The notes under the pieces were generated by a model. The model saw only the letters and a program-made list of their open reading frames with translations. It made no database searches and had not been told where the DNA came from. A program made the position numbers and the translations under genes. 64,000 bases of DNA from Deltaproteobacteria bacterium CSP1-8 (GTDB taxonomy: Bacteria > Desulfobacterota > Deferrimicrobia > Deferrimicrobiales > Deferrimicrobiaceae): NCBI GenBank assembly GCA_001443455.1, contig LDXO01000003.1, positions 82,232-146,231 of the forward strand. Direction: 5' to 3'. Shown here one piece after another: positions 36,550 through 45,307 of the stretch (positions are counted from its first letter, which is position 1; each line of letters starts with the position of its first letter).

Positions 36550-38343
36550 ATGAAAGAGAAAACGATGAACCGGATGTTCCTGAACCGGATCGAGCAGGGG
36601 GGCGATTCCGTCCGGTATCTTGTCCCCCGCGACGGGAAGTGGGATCCGATGACGTACCGGGAGGTCGGAACCGCCGTCCGGGAGATGGCGAACGGGCTGA
36701 TGGCGCAAGGTCTCTCCCGGGGCGACAAGGTGGCGATACTCTCCGCCACGCGCGTGGAGTGGTGCCTGGCCGACATCGCCATTATCCTCGGAGGGTTCGT
36801 CCCGGTTCCGATCTATCCCTCCAATCTCCCCGACCAGGTCGAGTACATCCTCTCGCATTCGCAGGCCCGCGCGGTCTTCGTCGAGAACGAGATGCAGTGG
36901 AACAAAATCGCCGGTGTCCGCAAGAATCTCCCCGCCCTGTCCGTGGCGATCCTGTACGCCGGGATCCCCGGGAAACAGGAGGGGGTGATCGACCTTCCGG
37001 GCCTTCGCGCGAGGGGGATCGAATTCGCATCGGCCAATCCGCACGCGCTTGCCCGACGCACGGAGGAGATCACCCCCGGGGACGACCTGACGCTCATCTA
37101 CACCTCGGGGACCACCGGTCCGCCGAAGGGGGTGGTGACCCGGCACAGCAACTACGTCTTCATCGTCACCTCCGCCCTCGAGGCCGTCACGGTCCGGAGG
37201 AACGAGCTGTTTCTCCAGTTCCTCCCCCTGGCGCATTCGCTCGGGAGGCTCGAGCATTTCCTCACCTTCGACGCCATGGCGGTTTCCGCGTTCGCGCGGG
37301 ACATCCAGACGGTCGGGGAGGATCTGGCGCTCGTCCGGCCCGAGATCATGGTGAGCGTCCCCCGGCTGTACGAGAAGTTCTATGCCCGCGTCCTCGCCAA
37401 GGTGGAGGAGGACGGAGGGCTGAAACAGGCGATATTCGAATGGGCGCTCGGCGTGGGACGCGAGGTGTCCCGACGCCGCCAGCGGAAGGAACCGGTCGAG
37501 GGACTCCTCGCCCTCAAGCTTTCCGTTGCGGAAAGACTCGTCTTCAGGAAGATCCGGGAGCGGATGGGCGGCAGGTTCCGGTTCGCCATCTCCGGGGGGG
37601 CGCCGCTCTCCCCGGCGATCGCCGAATTCCTGCACGCCCTCGGTGTCCTGATCCTCGAGGGATACGGGCTCACGGAGGACTCGACCGTCACGGCGGTCAA
37701 CCGGTACGAGAACTACAAGTTCGGCACGGTGGGGAAGGCGCTTCCGGGGACCGAGATCCGGATCGCCCCCGACGGGGAGATCCTCGTGCGCGGGCCCCAC
37801 GTGTTCAAGGAGTACTTCCGCGACCCGGAGGCGACGCGGGAGGCGGTCGACGCGGAAGGGTGGTTGCACACCGGCGACATCGGGGAGCTGGACTCCGAGG
37901 GATTCCTCCGGATCACGGACCGGAAAAAGGACATCATCGTGACGTCGGGCGGGAAGAACGTCGCTCCCCAGAATATTGAGAACTTGCTGAAAAACGACAA
38001 GTTCGTCAGCCAGGCCTTCGTATACGGCGACCGGCGAAAGTACCTGACCGCCCTCATCACCCTTTCGGCGGAGGAAGTCGGGAAGTGGGCGGAGCAGAAC
38101 GGCATCCCGGAAACGGACCTGGTTCACCTTGCGAAAAACCCCCGGGTGGAGGCGATGATGCGCGGGCGCGTCGACGAGATCAACCGCAAGCTGGCCTCGT
38201 TCGAGCAGGTGAAGAAGTACGTCCTGCTCGGCGCCGACTTCACCCAGGAAACGGGGGAGCTCACCCCCACGCTCAAGGTGAAGCGCAAGGTGGTCATCCA
38301 GAAGTACGGGAGCCTGCTTGATGCCCTGTACGAGAAAGATTGA
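36550..38343 (+). CDS. long-chain acyl-CoA synthetase (AMP-binding)
   Basis: This 597-residue ligase activates fatty acids to acyl-CoA through an acyl-AMP. The AMP motif YTSGTTGPPKGVV lies at about 188-200, GYGLTEDS at about 373-380, HTGDIGELDSEGFLRITDRKKDIIVTS near 438-464, and the C-terminal lysine region around TPTLKVKRK. Length and pattern fit the FadD15-type group. GGAGGGGAT precedes the ATG. The downstream gene begins at its stop codon (TTGA overlap). Confidence 0.92.
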   Translation: MKEKTMNRMFLNRIEQGGDSVRYLVPRDGKWDPMTYREVGTAVREMANGLMAQGLSRGDKVAILSATRVEWCLADIAIILGGFVPVPIYPSNLPDQVEYILSHSQARAVFVENEMQWNKIAGVRKNLPALSVAILYAGIPGKQEGVIDLPGLRARGIEFASANPHALARRTEEITPGDDLTLIYTSGTTGPPKGVVTRHSNYVFIVTSALEAVTVRRNELFLQFLPLAHSLGRLEHFLTFDAMAVSAFARDIQTVGEDLALVRPEIMVSVPRLYEKFYARVLAKVEEDGGLKQAIFEWALGVGREVSRRRQRKEPVEGLLALKLSVAERLVFRKIRERMGGRFRFAISGGAPLSPAIAEFLHALGVLILEGYGLTEDSTVTAVNRYENYKFGTVGKALPGTEIRIAPDGEILVRGPHVFKEYFRDPEATREAVDAEGWLHTGDIGELDSEGFLRITDRKKDIIVTSGGKNVAPQNIENLLKNDKFVSQAFVYGDRRKYLTALITLSAEEVGKWAEQNGIPETDLVHLAKNPRVEAMMRGRVDEINRKLASFEQVKKYVLLGADFTQETGELTPTLKVKRKVVIQKYGSLLDALYEKD

Positions 38344-39137
38344 CGGTTTCGTTGCCTCTCTCGGTCTACGAAATCAACAGCATGCCGGAAAAGGAACGCG
38401 AACGGTTCCTCTCCATCCTTCTCCCGCGCCGACTCCTGGAGATGTTCTCGATCGATCCGGAGACGTTCCGGAACGACAGGGGGGTGCGATGCGTCAGGTT
38501 CGTATGCCCCGAGAAGATGCCGTTTCTCCAGGTGGACCTGCGGCGAGATCCGGGGGACCGGGATGCGGTGTATTTCCTCGACCTTTCCAACTCGCCGTTC
38601 GGACAGATGGAGATCTCCTTCGTCATCGTGAACGACCCCGGCAGCGAGAGGTTCGACATCGACGTGGACGAACACGGGCAGGACACCTACTTCGGGACGG
38701 CCCGCCGGAACGTCCCGGAGGAGATCCGTGCGATGAAGGCGGGGTTGGCCCCCGGGCAGGTCCGGCGGGGGCTGAAGGCGATGAAGGAGCTCGTCGCCTG
38801 CTGGGACGAGTTCTTCGGCCGCGTCGGTCACAACTTCTATTTTCTGGAGCCCCTGACCTACAACAGCGCGGTCCTCTACGAAAGGAACGGCTTCCAGTAC
38901 CTGAGCGGGAGTGAGATGATGAGGAAGATCGACCGGGAGTTCCGACCGGGCGGCGCTCTTTTCGCCCGGCTCGACGGAAGCACTCCGTTCCGGATGCCCG
39001 GGCAGGAGAAGACGGTGAGGGGAAGAAGCTGGGCGATTCACGATGGGATCCTGGACACGCCGTGGGAGGGCCCGAAGATGTACAAGACGATCGGTGTCCA
39101 CGCCGGGACGAGCACCTTCACGGGGGAGGGGTATTGA
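38340..39137 (+). CDS. uncharacterised protein coupled to the acyl-CoA synthetase, possibly GNAT-like
   Basis: A 265-residue soluble protein with TTG start overlapping the synthetase stop. Middle segments GQMEISFVIVNDPG and RFDIDVDEHGQDTYFG are beta-rich and acidic. Near residue 175, FLEPLTYNSAVLYERNGF resembles the last GNAT motif, where an Asn is followed by LYER and GF, so an acetyltransferase-like fold is possible. The rest does not match a family I recognise. Translational coupling suggests a function tied to acyl-CoA chemistry. Confidence 0.75.
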   Translation: MTVSLPLSVYEINSMPEKERERFLSILLPRRLLEMFSIDPETFRNDRGVRCVRFVCPEKMPFLQVDLRRDPGDRDAVYFLDLSNSPFGQMEISFVIVNDPGSERFDIDVDEHGQDTYFGTARRNVPEEIRAMKAGLAPGQVRRGLKAMKELVACWDEFFGRVGHNFYFLEPLTYNSAVLYERNGFQYLSGSEMMRKIDREFRPGGALFARLDGSTPFRMPGQEKTVRGRSWAIHDGILDTPWEGPKMYKTIGVHAGTSTFTGEGY

Positions 39138-41143
39138 TGATCCGGTTCGCGGCGGTGATCCTGGCGGTTCTCCTTCTGGCTTCCGGTTCCCGGGGGGAAG
39201 AGGGGGAACCCCCCAGGATCTTCCTCGAGAAGAAAATCTTCGAGGAGACCTCGACGGGGCGGAAAAACTTCTACGAGGTGCACACGGTATCGAAAGGGGA
39301 GAGTCTCTGGAGGATCCTGAGCGGGAAGTCCCCACTCTTTCCGGCGGACTACCCCTCGATGCTCCGGGAGTTCCGGCGGGCCAACCCGGACGTGAAGGAC
39401 CCGGGGAGGCTCGCTCCCGGCCAGAAGATTCTTGTCCCGGCCGGCATCGGCATGAAGACCGCCCGCCTGATTCGCACCGGGAAAACGGTCGCCTACCGGG
39501 TCCGGAAGGGAGATTCCCTCACGGGGATCCTGACGACCAAGGGAGTCCGGAGGAAGGATCTGTCGGGCTACCTGGACGCCGTGAAGGAGGTGAACGATTC
39601 CATTCGCGACGTGGACGCGATCATCGCCGGAACGACCGTCCTGGTTCCTACCGAGGAGTATTTCGGGAAGAAGCCCGAGATCGTCGCCGGACAACCGTCG
39701 GAAGCCCAAACCCCCGTGATCGCCCCCGCCCCGTCCGCTGCCCGGAAATCGCCTGCGCCTGAGCCGTCCGCGGTTGCGCTGGCGCGGGACGTCGCCCCGC
39801 CGTCCGGCGGAGAGGCACCGCCGAAGGCGAAACCGGATTCCCGGGTGGTGGCTCCCGCTCCTCCCCCCGACAAGGTGCTGCCTGCGCCGTCCGCGGTTGC
39901 ACTGACGCGCGATGCAATCCCGGAGCCGGGCGTGGAGCCGCTGTCGGCCGCGAAACCGGAGACCCGGGTGGAGGTTCCCGCGCCTCCCGCGCCGGAATCG
40001 TTCGCCGTACTTTCCGGGCAGAAGGCGAAGGAGCCGGCATCCTCTGCGCTCCCCCAGCCGAAGCCTCCCTACCGCGGCCTTCTGTCGGACCTGGCGGGAG
40101 GGCTGGGGGAAAAGTGGGTCGACCGCGGGACGCTCTACCTTCCTGTCCCGGCTGGGGGAGAGGTCGTGCTCAATCTCGAGGAGTACCCCGTCGTCCGGTT
40201 CTCCGGGGGAATCCACGCGCTGATCGATTTCCGGGGCGCCCTGCCGGATGAGGTCCGCCGCCTGATTACGGAGACGTGGAAGAACTACCGCGTGGTCCCC
40301 ATGGACGGGGCTTCCGGCGCGGAAGACATGATCGGCCGCCTGCTCGACGCCTCCGGATACCACTCCGCCAAAGAGGGGATCACCCACCCGCCTGTCATCG
40401 GGGAGGCGGTGTCGGTTACCTTACCTGCCCGGTGGGTGGTCCTCCGGACGAGCCAGAGCCTGCTCAGCGGCGAAATCATCCTGGTCAAGAAGGTTCCGGA
40501 GAAGCCCGACCGCGAGCTCTCGGCGGTTCTTCGATACGCGGAACGGGTCGGGATACGGGTGCTGCCGTTTTCGTACGATCCTTCCGCGAACGAAGGGTTT
40601 CTCGTCGGGCTCGACCCGGCAAAGAAGGCGGCGGAAGAGACCCCCGGGAAGGCCCTTCCGCAGGGGGGTCTCGAGGCCCTGGATTTCTCCCTCGACCTGC
40701 TGGGCATTCCGAAATCGGAAGACAAACGGATCCGCATCGGCGGGGGAGCGGAATCCTTCCTCCTGACCGTCCAGCTGGAGAGGTTCTTCGAGGCGGGAGG
40801 CAAGCGGTTCGCGGTGGACACCGGGAAAATGTCCCCCGCCCTCCGGGCGATCATCCAGAACTCGGGGTACAGCGTCTTCGCAGTGGGCAAGAACGAGCCC
40901 GGCAGGTCGATCCTCCAAAGAGTCCTCGCGGCCGCCAAGATTCCCGTCGAGGAGAGGAAAACCTGCCTTCTTGCCGGGGGAAAGGAAAGGGGCTTCGAGG
41001 TGGTGGCGACGGGGACGTTTTTCACCTCCCGCGAATGGCTCGCGAGAAGGAAGGTCCGCGAGGCGGTCCTCGTCGGGGGGAAAGTGCACTCCGCCACGAG
41101 GGACCTGATGCGAGAAATCGATGTGGAAATCCTGGAATGGTAG
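39137..41143 (+). CDS. LysM-domain envelope protein with Pro/Ala-rich linker
   Basis: The 668-residue protein has a signal peptide (about 1-20), then a LysM motif (about 45-95; YEVHTVSKGESLWRILSG with PGQKILVPAG) and a second LysM-like unit (VAYRVRKGDSLTGIL). A Pro/Ala-rich linker (about 190-310) contains two near-copies of the block PAPSAVALxRD. Three repeated globular units follow, each starting like a signal-receiver or beta-sandwich (LTVQLERFFEAGGKRF). It probably binds peptidoglycan through LysM. Start ATG 39137 follows GGGGGAGGGG. Confidence 0.75.
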   Translation: MIRFAAVILAVLLLASGSRGEEGEPPRIFLEKKIFEETSTGRKNFYEVHTVSKGESLWRILSGKSPLFPADYPSMLREFRRANPDVKDPGRLAPGQKILVPAGIGMKTARLIRTGKTVAYRVRKGDSLTGILTTKGVRRKDLSGYLDAVKEVNDSIRDVDAIIAGTTVLVPTEEYFGKKPEIVAGQPSEAQTPVIAPAPSAARKSPAPEPSAVALARDVAPPSGGEAPPKAKPDSRVVAPAPPPDKVLPAPSAVALTRDAIPEPGVEPLSAAKPETRVEVPAPPAPESFAVLSGQKAKEPASSALPQPKPPYRGLLSDLAGGLGEKWVDRGTLYLPVPAGGEVVLNLEEYPVVRFSGGIHALIDFRGALPDEVRRLITETWKNYRVVPMDGASGAEDMIGRLLDASGYHSAKEGITHPPVIGEAVSVTLPARWVVLRTSQSLLSGEIILVKKVPEKPDRELSAVLRYAERVGIRVLPFSYDPSANEGFLVGLDPAKKAAEETPGKALPQGGLEALDFSLDLLGIPKSEDKRIRIGGGAESFLLTVQLERFFEAGGKRFAVDTGKMSPALRAIIQNSGYSVFAVGKNEPGRSILQRVLAAAKIPVEERKTCLLAGGKERGFEVVATGTFFTSREWLARRKVREAVLVGGKVHSATRDLMREIDVEILEW

Positions 41144-41161
41144 CCGTACGATAGAGGTCGG

Positions 41162-41785
41162 GTGAATGTTCTTCGGGTACCGGGGGCCACGGGGATGGTC
41201 GGATCGAGTCGTGAGAGCCCGGGGAAACGCACCGCCGAAAAAACATCCCTCTTTGGCCTGGTGAGTTTCCAGCCGCACCTGGCCATCGTCTTGATCTTCC
41301 TGACGCTTACCCTGGCCGTCGTGGGCGTCCGGGTTTCGCAGGATTCGGGAATTCGGCGTGTGGATGACCTGGTGCGGGAAGCCCAGCGGGCCTTCGCCGC
41401 TCCGCAGAAGGAGGACGCGGGGGCCCGGGACCCGGCGGATGTGGAGGCGCGGGTCAGGGAATGGACGGGCGCAAGAATCATCCTCCCGCGGGACGAGGAG
41501 CTGTTTGCGTACACGGGGTTCTCCCGGGAGAAGATGGGGCGGCAGACGGTGGCCGCGGTCCGCTTCACCTTCTCGGGGGAACCGTACCTCCTCATGGTCG
41601 TGCGGCGGGAGATGATCGGGGATGAGGGGTCCCCCGAATCCCTGTTTTCGGAATCGGGGTTCCTCTCCGGGGAGAAGGACGGGAAAGCGTTCGTCTTCTG
41701 GGAGAGGGAAGGGGTTTCGTACCTGCTTGTGACGGGAACGGAACTGGAGCATGCGTTCGACCTGGTCAGGAGATATTTCACCTGA
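41162..41785 (+). CDS. single-span membrane protein, anti-sigma-like
   Basis: The 207-residue protein has a basic cytoplasmic N-terminus, one membrane helix (about 39-59; LAIVLIFLTLTLAVVGVRV) and a periplasmic C-terminus. The last part (GKAFVFWEREGVSYLLVTGTELEHAFDLVRRYF) resembles the C-terminal region of membrane anti-sigma factors, but no zinc-finger anti-sigma domain precedes the helix and no sigma factor gene is adjacent. The GTG at 41162 has AGAGGTCGG upstream; ATG 41195 is an alternative start. Confidence 0.6.
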   Translation: MNVLRVPGATGMVGSSRESPGKRTAEKTSLFGLVSFQPHLAIVLIFLTLTLAVVGVRVSQDSGIRRVDDLVREAQRAFAAPQKEDAGARDPADVEARVREWTGARIILPRDEELFAYTGFSREKMGRQTVAAVRFTFSGEPYLLMVVRREMIGDEGSPESLFSESGFLSGEKDGKAFVFWEREGVSYLLVTGTELEHAFDLVRRYFT

Positions 41786-41823
41786 CCGGCAATCCTGCGC
41801 GATATTTCACGGGAGGAAATGCG

Positions 41824-42462
41824 ATGATCGTCGCCAAGAGAATGATGCGGAACCCGGTGTTCGTGGACGAGAACGACTCGATGAAGAAAGCGATGGACAT
41901 CCTGAAGGAGCGGGAAATCCGGCATCTCCCGGTGCTGAAGGGAGGGGACAAGCTCGTGGGGATCCTGACCGAGACGGACATCAAGCAGGCCTCTCCCTCC
42001 CCCGCCACGGCCCTGGAGATCCGCGAGATCTTCTACCTTCTCGACAAGGTCAAGGTGAAGCAGATCATGACGCGGAGGGTATTCACGGTTTCCTCCAACG
42101 CTTCCATCGAGGAAGCGGCCCTGATCATGCGGGAAAAAAAGATCGGATGCCTCCCCGTCGTGGACGGCGGAAGGCTCGTCGGCATCCTGACCGAGACCGA
42201 TATCCTCGACGCGTTTCTCGATTCGATGGGGGTCAACGGGCCGGGATACCGGGTCGAGCTGGCCCTTCCGAACAGGCCCGGGATGCTCCTCGAGGTGGTG
42301 AAGCTCCTCAAGGACTTCGACGCGAACATCGTGTCGGTAGCGACGGCTTCCCACGACGACCCGGGGATGAGGATCCTCATCCTCCGGATCGAAACGAAGA
42401 ACTACAAGGTGCTCAAGGCGGCCATCAAAAAGAGCGGTTACGAGATTCTTTCGGCCGATTGA
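41824..42462 (+). CDS. CBS-pair plus ACT domain protein (second AcuB-like paralogue)
   Basis: The 212-residue protein has two CBS units (MIVAKRMMRNPVFVDENDSM... and VKQIMTRRVFTVSSNASIEEA) and an ACT domain (about 140-210; VELALPNRPGMLLEVVKLLKDF). It matches the protein at 30137 in length and order but is clearly diverged. There is no deacetylase gene next to it. ACGGGAGGAAATGCG precedes the ATG. Confidence 0.88.
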   Translation: MIVAKRMMRNPVFVDENDSMKKAMDILKEREIRHLPVLKGGDKLVGILTETDIKQASPSPATALEIREIFYLLDKVKVKQIMTRRVFTVSSNASIEEAALIMREKKIGCLPVVDGGRLVGILTETDILDAFLDSMGVNGPGYRVELALPNRPGMLLEVVKLLKDFDANIVSVATASHDDPGMRILILRIETKNYKVLKAAIKKSGYEILSAD

Positions 42463-42541
42463 CCGGGATCAAGGAACCGGAAGGAAGAAAGAATCATCCT
42501 ACGAAAGACAGGCATTCACCAGTGGGAGGAGGTGTTGCGGA

Positions 42542-42760
42542 ATGAGAACGGACGTGGAGAAAGTCCTGGGCAAGATTCGCCCGGCCCTGCAGGCGGACGG
42601 GGGAGACGTGGAACTCGTCGACGTCGAAGGGGGCGTGGTGAAGGTGCGCCTGACCGGTGCGTGCGGAGGTTGTCCCATGGCCAACGTGACGCTGAAGAAC
42701 GGGATCGAGGCGCTGCTGAAAAAGGAGATCCCCTCGGTCGACCGGGTCGAATCCGTGTAG
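42542..42760 (+). CDS. NifU-like (Nfu) Fe-S carrier
   Basis: This 72-residue single-domain protein has VEKVLGKIRPALQADGGDVELVDV and the CxxC motif GACGGCPM (Cys at about 41 and 44), which holds a bridging Fe-S cluster in Nfu dimers. It delivers clusters to apo-proteins. A ferredoxin gene follows at 23 bp. GGAGGAGGTGTTGCGG precedes the ATG. Confidence 0.92.
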   Translation: MRTDVEKVLGKIRPALQADGGDVELVDVEGGVVKVRLTGACGGCPMANVTLKNGIEALLKKEIPSVDRVESV

Positions 42761-42783
42761 TCCGACGGGCAAAAGGAAGCAGA

Positions 42784-42954
42784 ATGGCGTACCGGATCAC
42801 CGAGGAGTGCATCGCCTGCGCGGCATGCCTTCCGGAATGTCCCGAAGAGTGCATCGCGGAGGGGGACCCGGTCTATCTCATCGATGCGGCCAAGTGCACG
42901 GACTGCGCTTCCTGCGCGGCGGTATGCCCGACGGCGGCGTGCGTGCCGGCCTAG
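42784..42954 (+). CDS. 2[4Fe-4S] ferredoxin
   Basis: A 56-residue bacterial-type ferredoxin with two cluster motifs: CIACAACLPECP (about 9-20) and CTDCASCAAVCP (about 38-49). Each provides three spaced cysteines plus a remote one. It carries electrons at low potential. It sits right after Nfu, so joint use in Fe-S assembly or as a Nfu client is plausible. Confidence 0.93.
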   Translation: MAYRITEECIACAACLPECPEECIAEGDPVYLIDAAKCTDCASCAAVCPTAACVPA

Positions 42955-43020
42955 GGAAGCGGCACGATCCGTCCGATCGGGGCTTTAGCCGCGCGGGGTG
43001 CCGTTGTCGGCCGGTCCCCT

Positions 43021-43566
43021 CTACAGAAGCTTCCGTACCTCCCTGTCGAAGTCGTCCTGGTCCAGGTACCCCACATGAACGTTCCGGATCTTGCCGTCCT
43101 TCCCGATGAAGAAGGTGGTCGGCAGGGAGGAGACGCCGCCGTAGGCCCTTGCCGTGTCAAGGTCCCCCAGGAGGATCCGGTATCCGATCCGATGGCTCAT
43201 GACGAAGGCCGGGAGGTTCTCCCGGGTGTCGGTGTCGAGAGAGATCCCCACGAGTTCGAATCCCTTGTCCCGGTATTTGTTGTAGACGTCCACGAACCCC
43301 GGGATCTCCTCGCGGCAGGGGAGGCACCACGTGGCGAAAAAGTTGACCACGGTGGGTTTCCCCAGGAAGTGCGAGGATTCGATGACGTTGCCGCTGATAT
43401 CCTTGAGCGAGAAGGCCGGTGCGTTCGCCCCCGGAGGGGGGATTGCCCCGTCCGTCGTTCCCCACCCGTCGGCAAGATTTCCGCGCTGCGTGTTTTGGTA
43501 GAGGAGAAGGGCGGCCGCGGACGCCACGACCAGAACCCCGAAGAGCACCAGGGGGGATTTCTTCAT
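43021..43566 (-). CDS. TlpA-family thiol-disulfide reductase (CLPC)
   Basis: The 181-residue protein has an N-terminal hydrophobic anchor (about 4-23), then a thioredoxin-like domain opening APAFSLKDISGN, with redox motif FFATWCLPCREE (about 74-85) and cis-Pro in SLPTTFFIGKDG. Likely a periplasmic membrane-anchored reductase for cytochrome c maturation or disulfide repair. It is convergent with the ferredoxin gene. Confidence 0.9.
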   Translation of the reverse strand: MKKSPLVLFGVLVVASAAALLLYQNTQRGNLADGWGTTDGAIPPPGANAPAFSLKDISGNVIESSHFLGKPTVVNFFATWCLPCREEIPGFVDVYNKYRDKGFELVGISLDTDTRENLPAFVMSHRIGYRILLGDLDTARAYGGVSSLPTTFFIGKDGKIRNVHVGYLDQDDFDREVRKLL

Positions 43567-43878
43567 GAGGGAACCTCCGTGAATCCGACGATCCCCCGGT
43601 ACGCCGTTTCGTTTTCCGGGGGCGCTGTGAGTATAATGAGGTTGGCAACAAGCTCTTGGTTTCCCGCCGTGCCAGCCGAAAAGTCCCCGGAATGGCGGCG
43701 GGCGGCCCGTGCCGGTGGTGCTTCGGCATTTCCGCGTTGTGCACCGTTTATTGTAAGGGGAGAAAGATGAAACGAAAAGCCCGTTCTCCCAATCGTACAG
43801 TCGGGATCGGCAAGGCCGCCCGGGGGCGGGGCGCGCGATCGTAGGAAGATCACCACATCCTGGCCGGGAGGAACACAG
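43567..43878. other. intergenic region upstream of the half-ferritin/NifS operon
   Basis: This 312-bp gap separates the tlpA-like gene from the Fe-S operon. It holds a plus-strand TATAAT at 43632-43637 without a clear -35. A short ATG-initiated frame at 43767-43844 (25 residues, basic) has AGGGGAGAAAG before it but no recognisable product. The operon's own start at 43879 is preceded by GGGAGGAAC. Nothing else is evident. Confidence 0.5.
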
Positions 43879-44076
43879 ATGGCAAAGTGGACGATGGAAG
43901 AGGTGCTGCGCCTGGCGCTCCGGCACGAGATGGAAAACTTCGGGGAGTACAAGAAGGCCTCGGAGGAAATGAAGAATCCGGCGATCCGGTCGATGTTCAA
44001 GTTCCTGGCGGAGGAAGAGAAGAGACACATCAAGCTCATCCGGGACAAGATGACCGAGTTCAAGGTGAAGGAGTAG
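43879..44076 (+). CDS. half-size ferritin-like (rubrerythrin-type) protein
   Basis: The 65-residue all-helical protein has helix 1 ALRHEMENFGEYKKA (about 13-27) and helix 2 MFKFLAEEEKRHIKLI (about 39-54), each carrying the Glu and ExxH residues used by ferritin-like diiron proteins. It represents one helical hairpin of the usual four-helix bundle, so a dimer would be needed to form the metal site. It lies 7 bp before the NifS-like gene. A similar protein is at 46212. Iron binding is inferred, not shown. Confidence 0.8.
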   Translation: MAKWTMEEVLRLALRHEMENFGEYKKASEEMKNPAIRSMFKFLAEEEKRHIKLIRDKMTEFKVKE

Positions 44077-44083
44077 GCGGGGG

Positions 44084-45301
44084 TTGCCGTTGGCGCACAT
44101 TTTCTTCGACCATATCTCCACCACGCCCCTCGACCCCCGCGTGCTCGAGGCGATGATGCCGTACCTCACCGAGTGGTACGGCAACCCGTCGTCCCACATC
44201 CACGACCAGGGGCAGCGGGCGGTACAGGCGGTGGACGCGGCCCGGGCGGAGGTCGCACGCTTTGTCAACGCCAACCCGCAGGAGATCGTCTTCACCTCCG
44301 GCTCGACCGAGGCGAACAACCTGGCGATCAAGGGCGCGGCGGCGGCCTGCGCAAAGAAAGGGAAGCACCTGGTGGTCTCCGAGGTGGAGCACTTCTCCGT
44401 GTTGAACGCCCTCCCGCCCCTTCGGAACCGGGGATACGAGGTCACAACCCTTTCGGCCGACAGCGACGGGAAGGTGGACCCGGACGACGTGCGGCGGGCC
44501 ATCCGCCCCGACACGGTACTCGTCTCGGTGATGCACGCCAACGCGGAGATCGGAACGATCGAACCGATCGGGGAAATCGGGCGGATCACGAGGGAGCGGG
44601 AAGTCCTCTTCCACACGGACGCGACCGCGTCGGCGGGCCACATCCCGCTCGACGTCCGGGAAGCGGGAGCGGATCTTGTCACCCTGTCCGCGCACAATTT
44701 CTACGGACCCAAGGGGACCGGCGCCCTCGTGGTGCGGGAGGGGGTGCGTCTCGATTCCCAGATCGACGGCGGATTCCAGGAGATGGGCTTCCGCGCCGGG
44801 ACGGAAAACGTGCCCGGCATCGCAGGGATGGGCAAGGCGGCCGCGATCGCCTCCTCGGAGATGGGGGAGTGGGCGTCGCACCTTCGCCGGCTGGAGAAGA
44901 GGCTGCGCGACGGCATCGCTTCCTCGGTTACGCATCTCCACTTCACCGGCCACCCCACGGACCGTCTCCCGGGCCACGTGAGTTTCTGGGTCGAGTACGC
45001 GGAGGGCGAGTCCCTGCTGCTGTTCCTCTCCGTCCACGGCGTGATGGCGGCCTCGGGGTCGGCGTGCAGCTCGAACCTGAAAGGGAGGGACGAGGAGGAC
45101 CTGGTCGCCTCCCACGTGCTCCGTGCGATCGGGGTCCCGAGCGACATCTGCACGGGGTCGATCACCTTCAGCATGGGGAAGGGGAACACCGAACAAGAGG
45201 TGGACCACGTCCTGTCCGTCCTGCCGGGAATCGTCAGGCGTCTCTGGGAGATGTCGCCCACCTATCTCGACTACCAGAAGAAGATCCTGCAGGGAGGGTA
45301 A
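44084..45301 (+). CDS. NifS/IscS-family protein lacking the PLP-binding lysine
   Basis: The 405-residue fold-type I protein resembles cysteine desulfurases: TSGSTEANNLAIKG (about 68-81), VSEVEHFSVLNAL (His that stacks on PLP), HTDATASAG (Asp contacting the pyridine; the usual Gln after Ala-Thr is Ala), and the mobile loop ASGSACSSN with the persulfide Cys. The Schiff-base position, normally SAHK or SGHK before a GPKG, reads SAHNFYGPKG, with codon AAT (Asn). It should therefore lack normal desulfurase activity. The start is TTG 44084 or the nearby TTG two codons on. IscU follows at 6 bp. Confidence 0.9.
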   Translation: MPLAHIFFDHISTTPLDPRVLEAMMPYLTEWYGNPSSHIHDQGQRAVQAVDAARAEVARFVNANPQEIVFTSGSTEANNLAIKGAAAACAKKGKHLVVSEVEHFSVLNALPPLRNRGYEVTTLSADSDGKVDPDDVRRAIRPDTVLVSVMHANAEIGTIEPIGEIGRITREREVLFHTDATASAGHIPLDVREAGADLVTLSAHNFYGPKGTGALVVREGVRLDSQIDGGFQEMGFRAGTENVPGIAGMGKAAAIASSEMGEWASHLRRLEKRLRDGIASSVTHLHFTGHPTDRLPGHVSFWVEYAEGESLLLFLSVHGVMAASGSACSSNLKGRDEEDLVASHVLRAIGVPSDICTGSITFSMGKGNTEQEVDHVLSVLPGIVRRLWEMSPTYLDYQKKILQGG

Positions 45302-45307
45302 AGGGCC

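Noticed and set aside
43767..43844. 25-residue basic ORF before the half-ferritin gene
   Set aside because: It has a fair ribosome-binding site, but the peptide has no recognisable feature and could be part of the leader.
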